Source: CBDAQA01 sp965247815 (GTDB lineage: Bacteria; Planctomycetota; Phycisphaerae; Tepidisphaerales; Tepidisphaeraceae). Taken from it: 64,000 bases of DNA. Both the position numbers and the translations under genes were made by a program. Under the pieces are notes generated by a model. It had not been told where the DNA came from and did no database searches. It worked only from the letters and a program-made list of their open reading frames with translations. The stretch covers positions 186,001-250,000 of the forward strand of contig CBDFHW010000034.1 of assembly GCA_965247815.1 (NCBI GenBank), written 5' to 3'. Shown piece after piece: positions 52,665-61,666 of the stretch (position 1 is the stretch's first letter; the number at the start of each line of letters is the position of its first letter).

Positions 52665-53450
52665 GTGAAGACAGATTTAAAGAACTCAGGCGTCGCCGAC
52701 CTGACGGCAATCGGCGAGTTCCCTGCCGCGCAGGAACCGCGGCGGTCCCGTCTCGACGTGCTCCAAAAGCTGTGCGAAGTCGCCCGCGCGGTGTCCGGTT
52801 TTTCTGTTTTGTTGGAAGACGACTTTTCCCCCACGGGCCCGATCGCCGTGAAGACCGAAGCCGGTCTGGTGGTTGAGATTCGGTCGGCGATCAACCCCGC
52901 CGACTGCAATATTTTTTCGCGCGACAACCCGATCGGCAAATCATTCCTCGAGCGGTTTGTCGGCAACATGATGCAGCCGATCGCGATGGCCCGGCGCGAA
53001 CTGCTCGACGACGCCGGTTGGACCGCGTCAGCCTATGTCTCGGGGACACGTCGGCAGCGGGGGCTGGGAGACTGCCTAATTTCGGTGATCGACTTGCCCG
53101 GCCGGAGGCCGTTCCTTGAACTGGTCTGCCTCGACCGGCTGGCCACGGACTCGTCGGCATTTACAGCCGCCGACGGCCGTGCGGTGCAGACCGCTCATGC
53201 CGCATATAGCGCCGTCGACCGGGCCGACCCCGACGCGGTATCCGAAGACCCGGGCGACTCTGATCTCGCGATGCAGAAGATTTTATCGCAGGTGCTCAAA
53301 GGCGAATCCGAGGAGCAGATCGCGACCTCGCTGGGTATCGGTCGGGCGAGGCTCGACCAGCTCTTGAAGTCGCTGTGTGCCGAGTTCAACGTGTCCGGCA
53401 TCAATGAGCTGAAATCCCGCTGGGGCAATGGCCGTCGAACCGCCCGGTGA
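52665..53450 (+). CDS. LuxR-type helix-turn-helix protein with novel N-terminus
   Basis: The start is a GTG at 52665, preceded by GGGGAGG (52650-52656) at eight bases. The protein (261 residues) has a C-terminal four-helix LuxR/GerE-like DNA-binding unit (MQKILSQVLKGESEEQIATS, then LGIGRARLDQLLKSLCAEFN). The first 180 residues show no receiver domain or known sensor; they include Arg/Leu-rich helices (RSRLDVLQKLCEVARAV) and GDCLISVIDLPGRRPFLELV. It could be a GAF-like sensor that I cannot name. It is convergent with rfbB, 20 bases apart, and regulates unknown genes. Confidence 0.65.
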   Translation: MKTDLKNSGVADLTAIGEFPAAQEPRRSRLDVLQKLCEVARAVSGFSVLLEDDFSPTGPIAVKTEAGLVVEIRSAINPADCNIFSRDNPIGKSFLERFVGNMMQPIAMARRELLDDAGWTASAYVSGTRRQRGLGDCLISVIDLPGRRPFLELVCLDRLATDSSAFTAADGRAVQTAHAAYSAVDRADPDAVSEDPGDSDLAMQKILSQVLKGESEEQIATSLGIGRARLDQLLKSLCAEFNVSGINELKSRWGNGRRTAR

Positions 53451-53472
53451 TGGCGACGGGGTAAGACGCGGT

Positions 53473-54465
53473 TTACCGTCCCAGCTCTTTGTACTTCGCT
53501 TCGGTCGCCTTCTTCTGCGGCTGCCACCAGCCGGGATTTTTTCGGTACCACTCGATCGTGTCGGTAAGCCCGGCCCGGAAGTTGGTGTACTTCGGCGCCC
53601 AGCCCAATTCGTTGATCAACTTGCTGGCGTCGATGGCGTACCGCAGGTCGTGCCCCGGCCGGTCGTTCACGTGATCGTACCCGTCGGCCGGCTTGCCCAT
53701 CAGTTCCAGGATCAGCTCGACCACTTCCTTGTTGTTCTTTTCGCCGTCGGCGCCGATCAGATAGGTGTCGCCGATCTTCCCTTTTTCCAGGATCGCCAGC
53801 ACGCCCGACGAATGGTCTTCGGTGTGGATCCAGTCCCGCACGTTTTCGCCCCGGCCGTACAACTTGGGTTTTCGGCCTTCGAGGACTTCGGTGATCTGCC
53901 GGGGGATAAATTTCTCGACGTGCTGGTAAGGGCCGTAATTGTTCGAGCAGTTGCTGATCGTCCCCTGCACGCCGAAGCTCCGCACCCACGCCCGGACCAT
54001 CAGATCGGACCCGGCCTTGGTGCTCGAATACGGGCTCGACGGATTGTATGGCGTTTCCGGCGTGAACTTGGCCGGGTCGTCCAGTTCCAGGTCTCCGTAC
54101 ACCTCGTCGGTCGAAATGTGGTGAAGCCGTTTGCGGTGCTTCCTCGCCGCTTCGAGCACTTGGTAGGTGCCAATTAGGTTCGTGTGCACGAACGGCCACG
54201 GGGAGTGCAGCGAGTTGTCGTTGTGCGACTCGGCCGCGAAATGCACCACCGCGTCGCAGTCGGCGACCGCGGCGTTCATCGCCGTCTCGTCACAGATGTC
54301 GGCCTTGATAAAGCTGACCCGGTCCAGCCCGGCGATGTTCTGCTGATTCCCCGCATACGTAAGCAGGTCATAAACGACCACCTGCCAGTCGGGCCGTTCG
54401 CGGTGCACGTGGTGCACGAAGTTGGACCCGATGAACCCAGCGCCTCCGGTAACGACGATCTTCAT
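53473..54465 (-). CDS. rfbB: dTDP-glucose 4,6-dehydratase
   Basis: The protein has 330 residues. It is an extended SDR: GGAGFIGSNFVHHV (NAD binding), VVHFAAESHNDNSLHSPW, HISTDEVYGDLE, the catalytic YSSTKAGSD, and LIGADGEKNNKEVVELILE. It turns dTDP-glucose into dTDP-4-keto-6-deoxyglucose for surface sugars. Length and motifs agree with RfbB/RmlB. No rmlA, C or D is adjacent, so the pathway is scattered. The gene is followed at the 5' side by a large repeat field. Confidence 0.95.
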   Translation of the reverse strand: MKIVVTGGAGFIGSNFVHHVHRERPDWQVVVYDLLTYAGNQQNIAGLDRVSFIKADICDETAMNAAVADCDAVVHFAAESHNDNSLHSPWPFVHTNLIGTYQVLEAARKHRKRLHHISTDEVYGDLELDDPAKFTPETPYNPSSPYSSTKAGSDLMVRAWVRSFGVQGTISNCSNNYGPYQHVEKFIPRQITEVLEGRKPKLYGRGENVRDWIHTEDHSSGVLAILEKGKIGDTYLIGADGEKNNKEVVELILELMGKPADGYDHVNDRPGHDLRYAIDASKLINELGWAPKYTNFRAGLTDTIEWYRKNPGWWQPQKKATEAKYKELGR

Positions 54466-55201
54466 AGGCGGGGGATTCTAACGATTCGCCCCGCCAAGGC
54501 ATACGCCGGGCACCCGCGATCCGCACCGCGATGCCGGCGAACGACCATGAACTGTGTCAGAAATTTTTGCCCGGATCTTAATGTCGACACCACGCGGAAC
54601 TGCGGCACACCGAGTAGCCACACAGGTCACACCGATCGAGTATCGAAACCCGCATAAGTGTGGTAGTTCCCATCCGGGTCGGTCGCGGCGGTTCGACTCC
54701 TTTGCAAAGTTGATAAACCAGCTTTACCAGCAACCCAAAAACGGTGTCGGACACCGTTTTTATAAACTACTTATTCTTCTATGCTTATATAAAAAAGTTT
54801 TTTGGATCAAACCCGGTGTCCGACACCGTGCTCCCAGGTCGACGTGATGTTGCGCTTCAATCAACGAGAATTCAGATTGGGTTCGTCGGGTTGCGCAGGG
54901 GTGTTGCTACGCTAAGGGCTAGTCAAAACTCACAACGAAGCGACAAACCCAAAAACGGTGTCGGACACCGTTTTCATAAATTGCTTTCGGTTCTATACTT
55001 ATATAAACCAATTTTATTCGATCAAAAACGGTGTGCGATACCGTTTTCTCAGGTCGACGTGGCATTGCACTTCAATCAACGAGAAGTCAGCTTGTGTTCG
55101 TCGGATTGCGCAGCGGTGTTGCTGCGGTGAAGACTTATCGCAACTCACAGTATTACGAAAATGTGCGCACCTACATCTACGTTTTTATCGCGTTTGCGTG
55201 C
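54466..55201. repeat. REPIN-like tandem repeat field
   Basis: Two direct repeats of 214 bases (54734-54947 and 54948-55160) fill most of this 736-base gap. Each starts with CGGTGTCGGACACCG (54742-54756; 54956-54970) in an AAAA/TTTT frame. The partner palindrome faces it about 72 bases on: CGGTGTCCGACACCG (54814-54828) in copy 1 and a mutated CGGTGTGCGATACCG (55029-55043) in copy 2. Between them the DNA is strongly AT-rich. A third locus at 39276-39354 shares both palindromes. 54466-54733 shows nothing else. This looks like paired REP sequences. Confidence 0.75.
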
Positions 55202-55903
55202 TCACGCTTTTCGCATGATGAAGAGATAGTTGAATCCGCGTAGGTAGAAGTTCCCGTCCTCGGCGGCTTTGCGGAAATTGCCCATCTCTAACGTCTTGTT
55301 GTGCCGGATGACGCTGACGATGTCTACCGGCTCAAAAACCTCGCGGAGCATTCCGAACAACTCGAAACCCAGTGGGTGGAAAGCCCCGCCGGTTTTGTTG
55401 TGTTCGTAGCTGTCGCTGACATAGAGCGCCATGTGTCGGCCGGGTTTCAGGATCCGGTGGATCTCCCCGATCACCGCCCGCATCGCGGCGTAGTACGACC
55501 CGTCTTTGGCCTCGAGCTTGCCGATGTCGCGGGGGTCGGGGCCGTAATCCAGGTGCGTCGAATAGGGCGGGTCTATGAACACAAAATCAGCCTTGCCCGA
55601 AAGTTCCGGCGGAAGCTTTTTGGCGTCGACGCGGAAAATGTCCTTCCGGGTCGGGTGCACGTCATACCCCAGCGCCTTTCGGCCCAGATCACGCGCGACA
55701 TCCAGCGTCGTCCCGCTTCCGCAGCACGGATCGACCACCAGTTCCTTCGGCTTCGTGTATCGCTGCAGCAGATTCCAGATGATGTAGCTGGGCGTCGCGC
55801 CTTTGTACGTGGGGTCCCCCTGAACGCCGTCTCCATAATGCTGGGACGGATAATCCCAGAGCGTGGTCGGCTGCAGGCGCAGGGGTGGTTTTCGGAAGTT
55901 CAT
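55202..55903 (-). CDS. Solitary DNA methyltransferase (N4/N6 type)
   Basis: This is a 233-residue amino-methyltransferase. Motif I region VVDPCCGSGTTLDVARDLG binds S-adenosylmethionine, and the catalytic motif IV is FIDPPYSTHLDYG (DPPY); motif order is I then IV. C-terminal strands (MALYVSDSYEHNKTGGAFHP) complete the fold. It methylates adenine N6 or cytosine N4 in DNA; RNA is less likely. No restriction enzyme or specificity subunit is next to it, so it acts alone, possibly as a regulatory or protective methylase. Target sequence is unknown. A repeat field lies at its 3' side. Confidence 0.82.
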   Translation of the reverse strand: MNFRKPPLRLQPTTLWDYPSQHYGDGVQGDPTYKGATPSYIIWNLLQRYTKPKELVVDPCCGSGTTLDVARDLGRKALGYDVHPTRKDIFRVDAKKLPPELSGKADFVFIDPPYSTHLDYGPDPRDIGKLEAKDGSYYAAMRAVIGEIHRILKPGRHMALYVSDSYEHNKTGGAFHPLGFELFGMLREVFEPVDIVSVIRHNKTLEMGNFRKAAEDGNFYLRGFNYLFIMRKA

Positions 55904-55931
55904 GTCCGAGCGATTCCGGCGAGCGTCGGCC

Positions 55932-56498
55932 CTACGACGGCGGGAGCGCCACGCTCGCGGGGGCGTTTAAGCTGCGGACGCGCGCCTTGGGGCCGGTCGG
56001 GAAATTGTTCTCGCGACCGATCTGCATGCCCCGCGCCATCGCGATCACGCCCGTGCGGGCCAGTTCCGTGATACCGTACGGCTTGACCAGTTCGATGAAC
56101 GCTTCGATTTTGGCTTCGGTGCCGGACAACTCGACGATCACGCCGGTCTTGGACACGTCGACCACTTTCGCCCGGAACAGGTTGGCGACCTCGATCACCT
56201 GCGACCGCTGTTCCGGCCCGACCCCGATGGTGATCAGCGCCAGGTCGCGCTCGATGTAGGCCGAGTCTTTGAAGTCGCGGACCTTCACCACCGGGACCAG
56301 CTTGGCCAGCTGCTTGCGGACCTGCTCCAGCGTGTTTTCGTCGGCGGTGACGACAATGGTCATCCGCGACAGCTCGGGGTTCTCGGTCCGGCCGACGACC
56401 AGGGAATCGATATTAAAACCACGGGCGGCAAACATGCCGGCCACATTCGCCAGGACACCCGGCTCGTTCATCACCAACGCTGAAATCACGTGACGCAT
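55932..56498 (-). CDS. ilvN: Acetolactate synthase small subunit
   Basis: The protein, 188 residues from the ATG at 56498, is the regulatory subunit of acetohydroxyacid synthase. An N-terminal ACT domain (HVISALVMNEPGVLANVAGM, then FAARGFNIDSLVVG) binds valine. The second domain (RDLALITIGVGPEQRSQVIE...GIVELSGTEAKIEAF) activates the catalytic subunit. The catalytic ilvB/ilvG gene is not adjacent, which is unusual because the pair is normally one operon. The Met at 56549 lies further upstream but the family starts at MRHVIS. The gap to the methyltransferase is 28 bases. Confidence 0.94.
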   Translation of the reverse strand: MRHVISALVMNEPGVLANVAGMFAARGFNIDSLVVGRTENPELSRMTIVVTADENTLEQVRKQLAKLVPVVKVRDFKDSAYIERDLALITIGVGPEQRSQVIEVANLFRAKVVDVSKTGVIVELSGTEAKIEAFIELVKPYGITELARTGVIAMARGMQIGRENNFPTGPKARVRSLNAPASVALPPS

Positions 56499-56693
56499 AG
56501 CACTCCGATGCAAGTAGGGCCTCAGAGTGTACGGGATTGCGAATCCCATCGCAAAGTTCGCCCGTATCGCGTGGATTCGCAGTTGCCCGCTTATACCGCG
56601 CTAACAGTCTTCAAATAAAAACGTCACGCGGTGCCGGGTGCGTCGAAAAAATCGAGTTGCGGCTATGATCCGACGGTGGAAACCGCTCTGCAT

Positions 56694-57638
56694 ATGAACA
56701 TGAAACTACCGAAAATCCTTTATGCCGTCGTGTTGTGTCTGACCGTCACGTTTGTAAGCGTCGATGCCCGGGCGGAGTTGACCCGGCCTATCCCGGCGGT
56801 CACGCGAATCGTCATCATCACCATCGACGGCTGCCGGCCGGACCTGCTATTGCGGGCGAACACGCCGTTCATTCACAGCCTGCTGCCCGCCGCCAGCTTC
56901 AGCTTCTGGGCCCGCACGACGGCCGAGTCGGTGACGCTCCCGTCGCACGCCAGCCTGCTGACCGGCGTCCCGCCGACCAAGCACGAGATCCAGTGGAATA
57001 AAGACCTGCCGCTCGAACACCCGGTCTACCCGGCCTACCCGACGCTGTTTCAGCTGGCAAAAAAAGCCGGATACACCACCGCGATGGTGGCGGGTAAAAG
57101 CAAGTTCATCAACCTGGCAGTGCCCGGCTCGCTGGACTGGAAATTCATCCCCGGCGAAACCAAGATCGAAGACGCGGACGTGGTTGAGCAGGCCATTCGG
57201 ATCATCAAGGAGCACCAGCCGCAGGTGTTGTTCGTACACTTCCCGAGCACGGATAATTCGGGTCACGCCAAGGGCTGGGCTTCACCGGACCAGATGGCCA
57301 CGCTGGAGCGCGTCGACGGCTGCGTCGCGCAGATTTTTAAAACGCTCGCCGACCAGAAGCTGACGGATTCAACGGTGGTGCTCGTGACCGCCGACCACGG
57401 CGGCGCCGGTCGCGTGCACGGCCCCGAGGACGCCCGCAGCCGGCACATCCCGTGGATCATGGTCGGTCCGGGCATTCGTAAAAATCTCGACCTGACCACC
57501 TACAGCGACCTAATCATCGACACCGAAGACACGTTCGCGACCGCCTGCTATCTGCTGGCGATCCCGATCGAACGAAAAGTCGACGGCAAGCCGATCACGC
57601 AAGTGGTCCAGCGGGACGAGCTGCTTCAGGAAAAATGA
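56694..57638 (+). CDS. Secreted alkaline phosphatase-superfamily phosphodiesterase (NPP type)
   Basis: The protein is 314 residues from the ATG at 56694 and has a signal peptide (PKILYAVVLCLTVTFVSV). The metal and nucleophile set of nucleotide pyrophosphatase/phosphodiesterases is visible. These are VIITIDGCRPD (Asp), the nucleophile Thr in TTAESVTLPSHASLLTG, FPSTDNSGHAKGW (Asp, His) and VTADHGGAGRVHG (Asp, His). It hydrolyses a phosphodiester or phosphonate substrate outside the inner membrane. Alternative start is the ATG at 56700. A small gene of unknown function follows 35 bases on. Confidence 0.9.
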   Translation: MNMKLPKILYAVVLCLTVTFVSVDARAELTRPIPAVTRIVIITIDGCRPDLLLRANTPFIHSLLPAASFSFWARTTAESVTLPSHASLLTGVPPTKHEIQWNKDLPLEHPVYPAYPTLFQLAKKAGYTTAMVAGKSKFINLAVPGSLDWKFIPGETKIEDADVVEQAIRIIKEHQPQVLFVHFPSTDNSGHAKGWASPDQMATLERVDGCVAQIFKTLADQKLTDSTVVLVTADHGGAGRVHGPEDARSRHIPWIMVGPGIRKNLDLTTYSDLIIDTEDTFATACYLLAIPIERKVDGKPITQVVQRDELLQEK

Positions 57639-57673
57639 TAAGACCTCAGAAAAAAGGGTAAGATAAAAGACCG

Positions 57674-58003
57674 ATGTGGATCTCGGAGTTGTGGATTGAT
57701 CTGATCGAGAGCACGATCACCCTGGTGACGACCCGCAACCCCGACGCTCCGGCCAAGGGATTTCGGCTCGTATTCGAACAGGTCGGGGATATTTCCCTCG
57801 ACCGGTATCACGCGATCGACGATCCCGAGCTGGCTCACTTTTCACCCGTGCACGTGAAGTCGCTGCCGAATAAATCCCGCGCCCGCTTCCGCCTGGACAC
57901 CGGCGACGCCAGACTCGTCTTCGAAGCACACGTGAAACAGAAGTTTACGCCGTTGGACGGAAAGCACCTCGGAGACACGGAACTGTTCGTGGTGGATTCT
58001 TAA
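57674..58003 (+). CDS. Small hypothetical protein
   Basis: This is a 109-residue protein with no family I recognise. The sequence is soluble and mixed alpha/beta (MWISELWIDLIESTITLVTT at the start, HLGDTELFVVDS at the end). A weak AAGGG precedes the ATG. It follows the phosphodiesterase gene by 35 bases and may be co-transcribed. A pair of palindromic repeats follows. Confidence 0.55.
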   Translation: MWISELWIDLIESTITLVTTRNPDAPAKGFRLVFEQVGDISLDRYHAIDDPELAHFSPVHVKSLPNKSRARFRLDTGDARLVFEAHVKQKFTPLDGKHLGDTELFVVDS

Positions 58004-58024
58004 GCGATCTTCGCAAGTGACGAT

Positions 58025-58252
58025 CCGCGGTCTAAAGACACGCGGCTTTAGAGGAACATCTGTTTCCAAGCCGCGGTCTTCAGACCGCGGGTCGCAGTCC
58101 GTAGTCACGCGCCCGCACGTCACAGCGTCGACTGTGCCACCGGGCAAGTCGCCGCAAAAAACTCGGCCATCGTGACAACGACGTTCCGCGGTCTGAAGAC
58201 GCGCGGCTTCAACGGACATCGTCTTTCCAAGCCGCGGGGCTTCAGACCGCGG
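58025..58252. repeat. Two CCGCGGTCT...AGACCGCGG palindromic repeats
   Basis: Unit 1 (58025-58090) and unit 2 (58185-58252) each have arms CCGCGGTCTGAAGAC-like/CTTCAGACCGCGG enclosing an inner CGCGGCTT/AAGCCGCGG stem. They are about 160 bases apart. Between them lies a degraded copy of the last codons of the next gene (see findings). Confidence 0.8.
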
Positions 58253-58277
58253 ATCGCAATCCGTCGCGAATCGCACG

Positions 58278-58694
58278 TCATCGCATCGTCTGCGTCAGTG
58301 ACGCGAGATACGTTAACGTGAACAGCTCGGCCATCGTGACAGCGATCATCGCCGCGGTACCGCCTTGCCAGCGGGGGGTCTGTCGGGTCCGGCCGTGCAT
58401 GATAAAGATCCAGCCCATCGCGATCGCCAGCAGCACCGTGGCGAGGATCATGCCCGGGATGATGATGATCAGCACCGTGATCAGCGTCATCTTCATGCCG
58501 AGCGCGAGCGCGAGCAGCAGCAACCCCGCCGATGCGGCGCCGGCCGTGCCCACGTAGAACGGACCCGCGTGGGGCCGCGTGTCTAGTGATTTTTCCGGTG
58601 TTCGGAGGACCTGCCTTCCCTGGGTCAGATACGCCGGCTGTTTCTGCGCCTTCGTGACAGTTGGTGTTTCGTCGGGCATTTCAGAGAGACTCAT
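58278..58694 (-). CDS. Small two-helix membrane protein coupled to the GH63-like glucosidase
   Basis: The protein has 138 residues from the ATG at 58694, whose ATGA overlaps the stop of the upstream glucosidase gene, so the two are translationally coupled. A polar N-terminus (residues 1-45) leads into two strong helices (AGLLLLALALGMKMTLITVL and IIIIPGMILATVLLAIAMGW), then a basic loop (HGRTRQTPRWQGG) and a weak third helix at the C-terminus. The family is unknown. Its last codons have a damaged duplicate 150 bases away. Confidence 0.65.
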   Translation of the reverse strand: MSLSEMPDETPTVTKAQKQPAYLTQGRQVLRTPEKSLDTRPHAGPFYVGTAGAASAGLLLLALALGMKMTLITVLIIIIPGMILATVLLAIAMGWIFIMHGRTRQTPRWQGGTAAMIAVTMAELFTLTYLASLTQTMR

Positions 58695-61438
58695 TTCGCC
58701 TTCGCCAGTGACGCTTTCACGTCGGATTCGGTCGTGGTGTCTTCCCCGCTCGCGCCGCCGGCGGTGAACCCGCTGATCATCCGCGCGATCAATGCCGTCC
58801 ACCCGGTCTGATGGCTCGCGCCGCAACCGCGACCGGTGTCGGCGCAGAAATATTCGTTGAACAGCACCAGTTCCTTCCAGTTCGGGTCCGAGGCGTACCG
58901 CGGATCCCCGTTATGGCACGGCCGGTGCCCGTTCTTGTCCGGCAGGAACAGCTTTGCCAGCCGGACGCTCAACGCCCGGGCCACTTCCTTTAACGTCATC
59001 AGTTCCCCCGAACGCGTCGGGAACTCGACCTTTAGTTCGTCGCCGTAGAAGTAATGGTAGCGCTCGAGCGCTTCGATGATCAGAAAATTGATCGGGAACC
59101 AGATCGGCCCGCGCCAGTTCGAGTTCCCGCCGAACAAGGAAGACGTGGACTCGGCCGGTTCGTAGTCGACGCGCCATTCCTTCCCGTCGGCGGCGTACAC
59201 GTACGGGTGGTCGGCGTGAAACTTGGAGACCGACCGCAGCCCGAACGGGGATAAAAATTCGTTCTCGTCCAGCATGTACGCCAGCACACGCAGCAGCCGT
59301 TCCTTGCTCGGGACGGCCAGCAGATAGCTCGCGGTGGTCCGGTCCGCGCCGACGCCCCGCTCGGCCATGTAAGTGATGTTTTTCGCCAGGTCCTGCCGGT
59401 TGTCGAAGAACCATTTCATCCGGTGCTTGAAACCCTTGAGCTTGTCGATCTGGTCGACCTGCAGGTTCTCGACCGCGATCAGCGGAATCAAACCCACGAG
59501 CGACCGGACTTTTAAAGGGGTCGCACCGCTGTCCATGTAAATCTGGTCGTAATAGAACCCGTCGGTCTCGTCCCACAGGCCGTTCCCGCCGAGGGTGTTC
59601 ATCGCGTCGACGATGGCGATGAAATGCTCGAAGAACTTGCTGGCGATGTCTTCGTAAGCCGGGTCGGTCATCGCCAGTTCCATCGCCATCGCGAGCATGG
59701 TTCCGCAGTAGAACGCCATCCACGCGGTGCCGTCGGCCTGTTCGAGCGTCCCGCCCGTGGGCAGCGGCTGCGAGCGGTCGAACACACCGATGTTGTCGAG
59801 CCCGAGGAACCCGCCGGCAAAAACATTTTTGCCGCTCGGGTCTTTGCGGTTCACCCACCACGTGAAATTCAACAGCAGCTTCTGGAACACGCGTTCGAGA
59901 AACAGCGTGTCCCGCTTGCCCCGCGGGGCGGTCATCTTGTAAACCCGGAAACAGGCCCAGGCGTGTACCGGCGGATTGACGTCGCCGAACGCGAATTCAT
60001 AAGCCGGCAACTGCCCGTTGGGGTGCATGTACCATTCGCGGAGCAGCAGCAGCAGTTGCGTCTTAGCCAGCCCCGGGTCGATCCGGGCGAACGTGATCAA
60101 ATGGAACGCCAGGTCCCAGGCGGCGAACCAGGGGTATTCCCATTTGTCGGGCATGCTCAGCACGTCGCGGGCGAAAACGTGTTTCCAGTCCGAGTTCCGA
60201 CCCCGCTTGCGACCCTTGGGGGGTGCCGGCTGCTCGGGGTCACCGGTGAGCCATTCTTTAACGACGTAATAATAAAACTGTTTCGACCAGAGCAGCCCCG
60301 CGTATGCCTGCCGGGCGACCAGACGGGCCTCGTCCGAAACAGTCGCCGGAATGTGCCGGGAATAAAACGCGTCCGCCTCGGCGATCCGCTTGGTGAAGAT
60401 CTTGGCAAAGTCCGGCCCGAACGGCTGGGCCGGCGCTTCGTCCAGCGCGGTCAACCGGAGGCGGATTTTCATCTCCGCGCCGGCGGGCATGTTCATCGCG
60501 TAATACGCCGCCGCCTTGGTGCCGACGTTCGCCGGGTTCACCACCTCGGCCCGGCCGGTCGTGACGTAGGTGTGAAATCCGTCTTTCACGTACGGCGAAT
60601 AATTCTCGGCCCCGAACAGCTTCGAGACGTTGGTCTCGTTGTCGGTGAAGATCAACTGCGGGCCGTCCCCGTTGGAGACCGACTCGGCGTCGAACCGGAA
60701 TTTTTTCAGCGTCGCGTGATCGGCCAGGATGCTGGTCGGGCCCATCTTGCTGAGCTTCGGTTTGCTCGCGTCGTTCTCCAGCGTGACCCCCCAGGACCAC
60801 GTGTTGCGAAACCAGATCGTCGGCAGCAGGTGCAGCACCGCGGTGTCGGGACCGCGGTTGCTGGCGGTGATGCGGATCAAAATGTCGTCCGGGGAATTCT
60901 TCGCGTATTCGACTTGGATGTCGAAGTATTTGCTGTCGTCGAATACCCCCGTGTCGGCCAGTTCGTATTCGCTATCCTGCTTGCCCCGACGGCGGTTTTC
61001 TTCCACCAGTCTATCGTACGGGAACTCCGCCTGCGGGTACTTGTACAACCCTTTTACGTAGGAATGTGTCGGCGTGGAGTCCAGGTAGTAATAGCATTCC
61101 TTGCAGTCTTCGCCGTGATTTCCCTCGGGGTTGGTCAGGCCGTAGAGCCGTTCTTTCAAGATCGGGTCGCGGTCGTTCCACAGCGCGATCGAAAAACAAA
61201 GCCGGCACTCGCGGTCGGTAAACCCCAGCAGCCCGTCTTCCCCCCAGCGGTACGCCCGGCTCCGCGAATCGTCATGACTCAAATAGGCCCAGCAGTCCCC
61301 GTCGGCCGAATAATCTTCACGAACGGTTCCCCACTGCCGCTCGGCTAGATACGGCCCCCAGCGTTTCCAGTTTTTGGCCCGGCTCTCGTCTTCGAGCAAA
61401 CGAGCAGTTTCTGCATCGGGGGAGGCGTCGTTCGGCAT
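58691..61438 (-). CDS. GH63-like glucosidase (MGH1-type)
   Basis: This 915-residue enzyme has an N-terminal beta-sandwich (WGPYLAERQWGTVREDYSAD, then CWAYLSHDDSRSRAYRWGED) and a large (alpha/alpha)6 barrel. In the barrel DKWEYPWFAAWDLAFHLITF, the Trp/Asp-rich WDETDGFYYDQIYM and the later WRGPIWFPINFLIIEALER with FNEYFCADTGRG match GH63/mannosylglycerate-hydrolase-like proteins. It removes alpha-glucosyl units from an oligosaccharide such as a compatible-solute glucoside. No signal peptide is seen, so it is probably cytoplasmic. Confidence 0.9.
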   Translation of the reverse strand: MPNDASPDAETARLLEDESRAKNWKRWGPYLAERQWGTVREDYSADGDCWAYLSHDDSRSRAYRWGEDGLLGFTDRECRLCFSIALWNDRDPILKERLYGLTNPEGNHGEDCKECYYYLDSTPTHSYVKGLYKYPQAEFPYDRLVEENRRRGKQDSEYELADTGVFDDSKYFDIQVEYAKNSPDDILIRITASNRGPDTAVLHLLPTIWFRNTWSWGVTLENDASKPKLSKMGPTSILADHATLKKFRFDAESVSNGDGPQLIFTDNETNVSKLFGAENYSPYVKDGFHTYVTTGRAEVVNPANVGTKAAAYYAMNMPAGAEMKIRLRLTALDEAPAQPFGPDFAKIFTKRIAEADAFYSRHIPATVSDEARLVARQAYAGLLWSKQFYYYVVKEWLTGDPEQPAPPKGRKRGRNSDWKHVFARDVLSMPDKWEYPWFAAWDLAFHLITFARIDPGLAKTQLLLLLREWYMHPNGQLPAYEFAFGDVNPPVHAWACFRVYKMTAPRGKRDTLFLERVFQKLLLNFTWWVNRKDPSGKNVFAGGFLGLDNIGVFDRSQPLPTGGTLEQADGTAWMAFYCGTMLAMAMELAMTDPAYEDIASKFFEHFIAIVDAMNTLGGNGLWDETDGFYYDQIYMDSGATPLKVRSLVGLIPLIAVENLQVDQIDKLKGFKHRMKWFFDNRQDLAKNITYMAERGVGADRTTASYLLAVPSKERLLRVLAYMLDENEFLSPFGLRSVSKFHADHPYVYAADGKEWRVDYEPAESTSSLFGGNSNWRGPIWFPINFLIIEALERYHYFYGDELKVEFPTRSGELMTLKEVARALSVRLAKLFLPDKNGHRPCHNGDPRYASDPNWKELVLFNEYFCADTGRGCGASHQTGWTALIARMISGFTAGGASGEDTTTESDVKASLAKAK

Positions 61439-61571
61439 CGCCGGAGTATAGAGGCGATCGCCGCAGATGGTACGCCCGGCGATTCGCCGCGATCATCCAG
61501 CTAAAGGGTGGTTTCAAATCCGACGACGCCGGTCTTGGTTCACACCTTGGATGTTAAAGTCCGAAATCCCG

Positions 61572-61641
61572 GTTTAGCGGCTGTCCCGCAGGGACGCGTC
61601 TTGTCCCGGCGAAAAGCGTCCCTGCGAGACAGCCGCTAAAC
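61572..61641. repeat. GTTTAGCGGC-family inverted repeat (copy 4)
   Basis: GTTTAGCGGCTGTC and GACAGCCGCTAAAC are the end arms, with GCAGGGACGC/GCGTCCCTGC inside. Relatives lie at 13584-13652, 16585-16658 and 41867-41943. The surrounding 61439-61666 gap has no gene. Confidence 0.85.
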
Positions 61642-61666
61642 TTTATCTCAACGCTTTCAAACGAAA

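Noticed and set aside
54734..55160. CRISPR array
   Set aside because: The repeat unit is 214 bases with internal palindromes; there are no short regular spacers and no cas genes.
54744..55243. Frames over the CGGTGTCGGACACCG repeats
   Set aside because: They are translations of the palindromes and tandem units and repeat with the DNA, not proteins.
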